From Apteryx mantelli (taxonomy: Eukaryota; Chordata; Aves; Apterygiformes; Apterygidae): a stretch of DNA of 64,000 bases. This document shows, piece by piece, positions 26,401-37,200 of this stretch (position 1 is its first letter; each line of letters starts with the position of its first letter). The notes under the pieces were generated by a model, which ran no database searches, was not told the DNA's origin, and was given only the letters and a program-made list of their open reading frames with translations. The position numbers and the translations under genes were made by a program. The stretch spans positions 22,473,207 through 22,537,206 of the forward strand of contig NC_089983.1 of assembly GCF_036417845.1 (NCBI RefSeq). The letters are read 5' to 3'.

Positions 26401-29400
26401 CTGCTAATTCTTAATTTAAAGGCCAGAACAGGGAATAAAACCTTGAAGAATCCCTTTTTTTTTTTCTCCAAATAATATAATGAAGAAGCAAAAAGACATC
26501 TAAAATAAATATACTGAAATTCTTCTAGTCAATGCAACAATTCTGTTGAAATCCATAGATTAGAGAATACCACGGTCCATATGTCTCTAACACAAACTTT
26601 GAATTACATCTAAAAGTTTAAATTTAGTTTCTTTTTATTAAGAACATTTTCAAGATAACATTTATAGGATTTTTTGAATAGTTAAAATACAGTTTCACAT
26701 ACATCAATTTGATGTTGAAGCATAATGGTTTTTTTATAATTAACTGCAAATGTCAGAACAGGATAAATCTTGAGCACAGCCATTATTTTCAAATGCTGTT
26801 GGTTCCTTTGACTGGTGCAGCCATCTATCAAACATGCCGCACACTTGTAATTGTTAACTGAATGGGATCTGCAGTACATTTCCTATGACAGAGATTTAGA
26901 AGACAGTCTTTCCTAACTACTTTTGAGTTATTTAAACTGTATGACAAACTTCACTGCCTGCTTTAAATTAAAAGCATTACTCTGGCTCTACCATAGCATA
27001 TTGTATCTCTTCCAATACCAGAAGTGGCAGGTGGTAATAACAGCTAATAATAAGGAACAACGTATTGACTTGTTTTCCGAATGCAAATGGAGGTTAACGC
27101 ACCTGAATATGTTCATCTTTAAGTAGAAAGTTCAGTTTTTTAAATTCCTGTACACTTGATTTGTCACTCTCCCCAAACTGGAAGAAAAGCAACCATCGGT
27201 GATGAGCCAGACGGTCCTTAAAATGGGGGGGGGGGGGAAGAGACAGAAAATATTATTTCTAATTTCTATCAATTTATAAATTCCTGTAATTTTTTAGAAA
27301 GGCAAATGTCCAATTATTCAGCTGATCCCTAAGCGACCCTTCCCTAACCAACAAAAACTCTTTCACTATAATAGTCCTTCAACTAAACTTTGTTCTGCCA
27401 TATCATAAACGGTGAAAAGGAAAAAGTCTGAAAACAAACCAGCTGCATGGTACTCTCTAATTTTTGTTTCCATTTACCTTTCCTACTGCAGATGAAGCTG
27501 CTAACTGCCAGTGCTTCAAGTGTCATAAGACCTGTCCTTTTTTTTCCAAGACATGACACACTATTATGACTTCTAATATAGTGAAACAATACTAAGCCAG
27601 TCGAGGTGAATGAAATTCAGCTCATATGTAACTTAGCATACATAAACAAATATTTTTTCTTTCCTATATTACTGACACAGTACATTTAAAACAAAATTCA
27701 CTAGAAAAAAAAAAAACTATCTATCTATCCATCTGTTCTCCCACTTTTGTTCTTGTGCTAAAATATAAAAGCACATGTAGATAAACAGTGTTAAGCAATT
27801 TTGGCTAGAGAAAAAAAAAAAATCATTGTCAGCTAGAGAAATACTAGGTTACTGTACCAACAGGATTTGAAAACATAAAAGTAATAATTGATGAAAAATA
27901 TAAAAATATATGATTTAGAGACAACGTATTTTTAAAAACTCACCTCTAATGATGCTGCAGAGATAATTTCAAAGTCTGGCAGATGCTGCATTACTTCTTG
28001 ATATATTTCTCTGGCATCCAAGGAGTTAAGAAACTAGAAAGGAAAGTCAAGCTCTATTTATTATAAGGAACATATAAACATCAACCTGATTGTTGATGAC
28101 AAGTATTCAAATTGTCAGAGGAATTATTCTGATTAGTTCCTTTCCATCAACTGAAGAGTACAGTTAATAACATGGTATTTGATTGACTTCTTTTTCATAT
28201 ATAGAATTTCACAAACATCATCCTCAGAATACTCTTGAGCTTGTTTTCCCATAATATTAAACTTAAGATATCATATTTTGTCAAAACGAGTCCTAAAAAT
28301 AAGTCTCAAAATCAAACCTCAAAATCAAGTTCTACAAATCCAGTTTACAAGATTTCAAACCCAGTTTTCAGGCCTTCCCTAATTGCACTGTACAGATTTC
28401 TAAGTTTCAGTAATTTGTAAAAATTAAGAATGAATAGGGATCCATAACTCAAAGTTGGTAGGTTACAAGGTTGAAAGTTTGTAGGTTGCAAGTTTAATTT
28501 TCTCCTTTAGAGGACATAGATGACAGTAGTGACAATGAAGGAACAAGCCATGCTTCAAACTGAGAAATTTCTCCCAACAATTAAGTTAGTTAAAACTACC
28601 ACACAAATGTAGGAGGAGGTTGCAATAGTAGAAAAGAGAGGAATAATATAATCCATACCAACAGACAGCGTAGGAGCACTTTATCACATATATGTCAGTA
28701 CTCTGTTTAGAGCAGTATTTCTCAAAGCTGTGATACCTGGGACATGTTCCTTCTGAAATAAAATTTGCAAGTGCATGGCAAAACTCCCAAGCCTGCCCAG
28801 GATAACTGGGCAGCAGCTTCTGGACTAGTTCTTGGGGTTGTCACAAAGCGCATCCCACCCTCTGGATTCCCAGAGCTGCTCAGGGAGGCTCCTGAGGAGG
28901 CAGCTGGGCAGAACCTACAGGCGGCTGCTGCTACCGCACATGCTCCTGTTCACCCTACCAGGGCACCAGCAAGCTGGGGAACACCACGGGGGGTCACTGC
29001 CTTAGAAACTAAGAGGGACGTAAACACATACCCGTGTATAGAAGCTTAGAAGAAATAAGAAAAAAAAAAAGCACCTATTCAGCTTTATATAATCAAACTG
29101 TTAGTTATTTATGTATCATTCTGTCATTGTCATCACATTTTATCTAAATACAGAACTGTTTAGAAGCAACTCGTACCAAAACACCTCCTTTCTCTTTGTT
29201 ACTTAAGGTGGCTCCAGGTGGAAAGTATGCTGTAGTACTAGATGAGATATCTAAATTATCACAAAGCTCACCCTGGGTGCCACAGTCCATCCAGCCTACA
29301 TTAACAAGACCTTCCTGTAATAAAACAGCAAAAAAGAAAAAACAGTATTTTCAAATTCAGGTTCAGAAGTAGTTCTGAAAATCCAACACAAGCAATTATA

Positions 29401-32400
29401 TACTACATTTAGAAAATGGAAGGAGGAGACTTCACATCATAATTCAACAATTAGTATTAATTCACTCACATTTTATAAAATTATTTAAAAATTTACTGCT
29501 ATTCCAATAGCTATTAATTAAAAATATTTGACATTTCCAAAAGCTAATGGGTGAAGTCTTGGTTCCGCTGAAGTCAGTGAGGGTTTTGATTACAACTTCA
29601 TGCTTTCATTTCTGTTTTTTTGTTTTAAATATAACAGGTAATGTTTTCAAGTGAAACGCTGCTTACCAACATGCCAGCAAGCTTTAGGCGTGTTTGGTAA
29701 CTCAAACAATCTGCAAAACAAAAATAATTTATTTACAAACATAAAACTTCAAATTACTAATTCACTAAACCTACTCTTGTTTAGAATTATCCTCTTCCTC
29801 CCTACAGAGATGACCATTTCAAAAGGCCTGTTTCCTGGCTATTATCCAGCATTTCAATGACTCACAGTAGTAACATCTAGTAACCAGCACTTGATTATTG
29901 TCTACTGTAAGTTAAAATTGCTTGAGAACTATTCCATTGATTCATCAACACAGAATTCTCATTTTAAAAATATTGTTTGCTTTACTAAGACTGACCTTTA
30001 AAATGTCTTCTTACATGAATCAATGTAAAAAAACAACAAAAAAAAGTAAAAAAAATTCATCTACATACTGTCATGGAATGAGATTTCAATGGAAATATTA
30101 ATTTCTTATGTTTCAAATAGTAATTACTCACTATAGTAAACACATCATATGTTCTAATACCCATCCAGACATAGTCTGAACAGTTACCTCCTGATGCAGA
30201 TTTTTTTCTGGAATAACAAGATGCAGCAACATCACTTTAACCGGACCAAAGTTGAAATCTTAATGACAAAAGGGTTACAAGTTGAAATCAAACAATGAAC
30301 AAATGTAAATCCAAGACTGGAACTGTGGTTATTTACTTCACAGAACAAAGGTCTCTTCATAAGAGAGAGAAATCTTTATTTGTCAAAGGTGTAGCAAATT
30401 CCCTTAGCTCTACCAGCAAACTAAGGCAACTTTATCACATTCAGTATGCAATACTGTTCCCAATAAAGTTGGTGACAAACTACAGAAACAATCCAAATCT
30501 AAACTTTGTCATGAAATCAGTGGGAACAGATAATTACTATGTCCAATCCTAACTTATGACTTGTTTTATAGACATTAGCCAACATCTTTCTATTCAATTA
30601 GCAGCAATCAAGAAATGTTTAGAAAGCTTTCAAAGTGATATCTCTTTCCTTTCACAAACCATCTGAAGAAGTGGCAAGCAAGTGTGATGACTGGTTTCAG
30701 ACCAAAAAGATCACTGGGACTAAAACCTAAGAAAATCCGCTAAAATCTTAACATGTAATGAAAACGCAAGCTAAACTACTGGCAAAGCTCAGGTATTACT
30801 CAGGTAAATGCCATATTCAGTGATACAGTGATGCTTCTGTATTAGCTAATGTTATTGGTTTAAGTACTGTTCTTGCATAGTATCAATCTCCTCATTGGCT
30901 AATCTTCCAAGAAAGCTCATTGATCTTACTACGGTTTCTTCAATTTTCAGCACAGGAGTGACTCTAAGAATTGGTTAGATATTTTTCATTTTCAAAAAAT
31001 TTTTATGGTGCTTCACAATTTTAACATTTGATCACAGTTGCTGTATGTGTATATATATATATACACACACACACAACATATATTTGTACTATAATACTAA
31101 AAATCCTAAAATAATATGTGGAAAGTCATAAAATGGTTGATTTTGATTCTGTAGTGTATTATATTGTCTATATGGAAAATACACATCCCAGCCTCATGCA
31201 CTTGCTCTAAAAAAGTTATCTAACAGTTCAGATAACACTGTTAATTGTCTAATTGACTACGTAAATTCATCTCTTCTAGAAACATTAGGGGGCCAAATGT
31301 CGTCCACTCCAAAATACATTGACTTATTAGGAAAAAACAAAAAAAAACCCAAAGCCCAACAACTCTGTGCTTTTACAAACTAAGTGAGCATCAGATACAG
31401 ACTGGCTATCAGATGTAAAATCACATTACAAAAAGGAATTTTTACTAGTAGTCTTGAGAGACTATCTAGCCAACTTTTGGTGAGTGGTGGTTTAAGCGGG
31501 AAATGCATTCCTCCTTCTACCCAGGTATCATGACAAGATGATATGCACCTATGCAATATTTGTCATTTGAGCCCGAGCTGGAAACTGAAGTCAGAGGCCT
31601 TTTCTGCCAGTTTCCTTCCTGAAGGCGTTACGCTTTTGTGCCATTTTAGTGACTCACGTGACATTACAGAAGCACAATAGGATAATCTTTCTATTAATGT
31701 CCTTTGGCCAAACTGCCTCTAAAACGGAACTTATATGACCCACAGTCCACATACTGTGATTGTCTTATAAGATCTTGATGAACTTAATTCAAGAGGAAAG
31801 CAAGAGGGATTATGCCTTTATCAATAGAAGCATTAGCTTCCTGTTTGCCTTATTTGAAAGGTATATAATACACCTACCTCCACGTTCAGCACAGAAAGTG
31901 ATCAGCCAACCAACACCAGAAGCAAATGAAGTTTCAATGGCATTAACAAAGTTCCCTAAGAGTGAAACAACTTGTTTAAGTTTCTGACTGGTTTCATATA
32001 TTTAAATATAACTATGAAACAGGAAGGTTTTGTATTAGCAAAATTACAGTAAATACTTTTTATCTCAAAGACAACACTTCGCAACAGTTGACAGATTCAA
32101 TTTTGTATACAGTTTCTGCCATCTTTTATATTGTAAAAACAACGTTAAAAAAAAAAAAAGACGACAAAGAAAATACATTAACATTACCTGCCCATAACTC
32201 AGTGACTGTGCTTGTAACATATTGCATAGCAAAGTTCTTTAAACTTTCTTTTGACCTGTCTCCGTAATATTTCACTGGTTGCTACAAAGGACAAAAAATA
32301 AAATTTATAAAATATACTAGTGTTGTTAATACCAGCACTTATGCAATGTTGGACTCCAACAAAAAACCTAGCTCTAACTGTTCTCTCCCTCCCACAGTGG

Positions 32401-34172
32401 GATGTTTGGAATTTAATCTTGATTTGAATTTTGTAACATGCAATCCCCTTCTCAAGTCCAGCAACACAAGGATAATAAAACCTTAGAAACACCAACTCCC
32501 ATTAATTACATTTCTATTTAAATAGCAATAAAATTGCTTGCATCAGTCCATTTAGTGTTTGCACAATCTCTCTTTCAACCTCTCAGGGCTTATCACTGTC
32601 AAAATGTACCTAACTATTCAAAGGTGATTTGTATACCACCCCGGCATTACTATTTAATTCTCAACAGGCAGGTATAAAGCATGAAGTACGTAACATTGTT
32701 ACTGCAGAAGAATTCTTGCGGAACCAAATGCCAAGTTTCTTTAGGTACACAGCCATATTACTTAGATTCAAAACGCAGACTATTCTTTGTATCTGAAAAC
32801 TCCATTCTAACACTGTGATAGAAACTATTTAGGCTGTTCAAGCACTTAGACTCACTGCTTTGCAACAGTACCATAGCTGAAAATATCTACTTACATCGGA
32901 AATGATATGCTGCATGGTAGAACGATTCGAAAAAAACACTTTATAAAGCAGGCATCTATTTTTGAGGTTAACTGCTTTACAAATTGAATCAAAGTGAAAA
33001 TGCCTAAATTAATTTAACCAAGGTGAAGGAAGAAAAAAAAAAAAAGCTAATTTGTTAAAAGGAAGTTAGTCAAATGAAAAGATAATCTTTATATGGAGAT
33101 CTATGATTGAACAAGTATTTAAAGAAATAGTCTTCCAGATTTCAATCTTTCTGAAAATGTTTAAAGTTTTATCACTCACCATTCCAGTTTTGAAAACATG
33201 CAGACTAGGATAACTGTTAATCCCTTTAATTCGACAAAGCATTCTATTATCTCCACAGTTGACAGCTCCAATGCGTATTACTCCATCCATCTCTTTAGCA
33301 AACTCTCTCCACTAGAAAAAAAAAAGAAAAAAGAAAACTGGATAATTTTCCTATAAAGAAATTACGAAAAATTAGTATGTTTTACTCCTGGCATCTTGAA
33401 TTGTTATCTTAGGTTTCAGCTTCAGCATAGAAATCCACCTGATCAAGTTTTATGCTGACTAAAACCAATGCTGTTGAACTGTGTTTTCAGCCTTAATTCA
33501 CTTGCTGTACATACATACCGTAGGTGCTAACTCATGGCAGTGGGAACATCGAGGAGAATAAAAATTCACAAACCACAGCTCCCCAGAGTTAACAGCAGCA
33601 TCTAGATTGAAAGAAGAAAATTGTATAAAAGTAATGTATATCTACAATGTAGCTGTATCTAGAATGCACATTTTTACTATATTTTTCCCCAAAAGCTGAA
33701 TTAAATATTTCTTTATGTATTAGATAAGTTAATAACAGTAACTCACATGGGATAAAGATTGCATCCCACTTGCATATACTTGCTGGTGTAGGCAAGCACA
33801 TGAAAATCATACTGGAAAGGATATCAGCAGCTTAATTCTCAACATCTGTTTACTTCTATTAATTGAGCTACTAAAGAAGCAAAACTTTAAAAATACCCTT
33901 TACAGATTAACCTCACTGGTATTTTTGATAGTGTAAGTTTGGTTACCTTAAAAACAAAATACAAGTACTAAACCATTTATACCCAATAGAATGTTCCATT
34001 TCCTTATAATTGCTATACTTTTTTGCTGGGTTCCACCAGGCCATCTGTTTTATGTAGACTCCCTGTCTAACACTTGAAAATGTCATTTAAAATGAAAGAA
34101 AATACTTACTAGAGAAGCCAAGGGAAGCATAAAGAAATAAGCTCACTACTAAAAGTAAACATGCATATATAT

Positions 34173-34212
<40 letters not shown>

Positions 34213-37200
34213 AATCAGCTTGAATTACATGGCTTTCAGTCTCTCCATTTTTGGGCATAAATTTTTATAGTGAATTTTGTAAGTTGTATTTGCCTATATT
34301 TAAAAAGTCATCACAAACAAGGACACTAAGGAACAGGTACATTCTGCAAACCAATTAACCAAGGAAGCCCAAGTTCACATCCAGAACATCATGAGCTTCT
34401 GTGATTAGAACACTCTGCAAAACTAGCTCAGCTTGTAGATCCAGTCTGTACAAAGGAAACTACACTCAAAATACAGATGAACATGACACAAAAGATAATG
34501 ACATTTCTCTCTAGTCTCTTTTAATTATAAAATTCTTAGCTATGACTTTTAGAAGAGAAGAAAAAACTGGATGGACTCAATGAAAGTGTTATCTTTCCAG
34601 ACCTTGTTTTTTAGCTATATTTTCAATATCTGATGTCAACTTCCTTCAACCTCTTCTGCAAGACACAATTATCTAGTTTTCACTTCAGAAAAACAAATAG
34701 GAATATAATAGAAAGGAAATTCTATCAACTGCATTTTTAGACAATCAGAAGTTCAATTGCAACTGACTGAATTGCCTAACCAGAAACTTACGGTGACAAC
34801 AGAGACTGCAAAAGAGCGATGATAAATAGGGCAAACAAAATTTTAAGTGAAATATTTCCTCTTACTAGGTCTCACAAAATATCTTTCAAACTTAATCTAA
34901 ACTGTTTGTTGATACCGATCTATTTGCTAACCGGCATTTGCCAGGAAGTGTCAAGGGTTTTTTGGTTTTGCTTGTCTCACCTGAAGATGATGTTCTGACA
35001 GATTTTTGACAGATATGTAATAGATATATGTGGTATACAGATCAGAATGCAAAAACTGTTACTCTGCATTGATATATTGGCAAATAGATAGCTATTTAAA
35101 ACTTACCAAATTCTCCTCTATCCAACGTTATAATTTCAGGATCATCATCATAAATGCCTATCAAAAAAATTGACAGTTGCTTTTTATTTTTGCCATCTTT
35201 AAAATAAAGATTCAAACTATAATCTTGTTTACAAGACAGAAAACTGAGGACAGTACACTTAAATTGCAATAGCAAGCTGGCAGAGCTAGTTTTCACAACA
35301 AAACTGCATTAATTTAGTAATATGTAATCTTAGTTTAGTCTCATGTGAAGTTCCACGCCCTCACACTACAGAACTTCCCATCAGTTCTTTCGGTGTTTTA
35401 GTAGATTAATCACTGAGCAAGCAAAGAAGTTAAACTATCACTTTACATCAAGACACGGTTTATTTATGAGATAAGTAAGGTATTACAGCAGAAGTATTAG
35501 GAATAGCAGTTGCCAGATTAAAAATGAGGTTGACAGATTAAAAATGAAGAAGCTTCAGTTCTAGGCACCACGTCAGTGAGAGCGCTATATGTAACGTCTG
35601 GAAGCTTTCACTTCCTCTCCCAACCTCTGGTTATCTAAACTAGATCATAAAGCTCTTTCAGCCACAAACTGTTTCACTAACAGAACATGTGTATGCACTG
35701 GAAGAAAATGCATAGAATATAGGTAAGAAAGACAGGTCTCCTAAAAACTGAACAATCCTACCTAGAATGTCATTTAAAAATGGTCAACTACTTTGAGTAC
35801 TCAAGCAAGACAGTACAGGGATACCAAAAATACTATTAAGCAGCACGATATTATACTACTACTGTTACAGAATACCTAACATGGTGAGATTCCATTTCAC
35901 CTGAGGAGTTCAGCGATTAAATACAAATAAATAACAAGAGAAATTAATTTCCACAGTTGACGAGACACTTTTTTATTAGTTTTTTATATTACACGTAGTA
36001 TATTACACACACATATATATAAAATAGATATACATACTCCAAATGACTGCTTAATAGAAGTTCAAGGATATTGTTTCTCAATCAAGCAACGCAACTTCAG
36101 ACAGAAATTTTCTTAGATCTGTTTAGTTGAAGAAGTTCTAGGGCAATTCCCATTCTTCTGTGACAGTTGCCTCTGGTTTATTTAGTCTCAATTTGTACTG
36201 ACCTTAATTTTATAGAGACTGGGACATCTTACATCAGACTACACCAAAAAAATGCAAAGCATTTAGAAGAAATATATACATTGTTTGCCTGCTGGCTCTG
36301 CCTGTTTTGCCAAAGTGGAGGTTCATTTCAGCTTGCTTTTTCACACCAGTCAAACCATGTTCCTCAGCTCTAATTTAGTTATCTTTTGTTACAGTAGCTC
36401 TGCGAACAGTTCATCCCTGCCAGTTTCCTACAACTATCTAAACAATTGTTAAGACAAACAGTAAATAATTTGTCTCAAAATCATTTTAGGTATGATTCTA
36501 TTACTATGTTTTCATTTTCTGTTACAGCTTTACTGATCTCTAATGATGTATCTGTTTATAAAATGGGCTTGAGAGGGCAAAAATTCCTCTCAAAATCCAC
36601 TTGAGACTGCTTTGAAGCACAAAAAGTCAATGGAAAATAAACAAAAAAAGTCTTCTGGCATTAAAGAGTTAAAATGAATACTGATGAAACATTAACACTG
36701 GAATTTAAAAAAAGGCTGCCTTTTTTAAAACCACAGAAAAAGTTAGGTGATCAGAAAAGAAAAGAGTAAACAGAAGGAACAAAATGCTAGATAAATAGAT
36801 TATTACACTGTTGGTGTTTTTTGGATAGCCATTAAAAGGGTAAATAAAAAGCTGGGTCAATAGAAAATGACAGCTACAGGAGAACAACAGAGGAGGCAGA
36901 AATCTGGAGAAAGGCTACACAAGAAATGTGTAAAAAGAACTGGCATAAATCTGAATATTGCATTTACTCATGACTGTTTTAAGGAAATCACAAACATGCA
37001 TCATAACTTACCAAAATCATAGCGATAAAAGTTCCAGCTTTCGTAACGACCTCCCTGCTGCTGATCCTCAAGACCCTTCTCTCCATATTTATCATACTTC
37101 TTCCGTAGATCTTCATCTTTAAGTACTTCATATGCTCTATTTATTTTCAAAAAATTTTCATGTGCATTTGGATCATTCTATTAAAGGAAAACTACAATTA

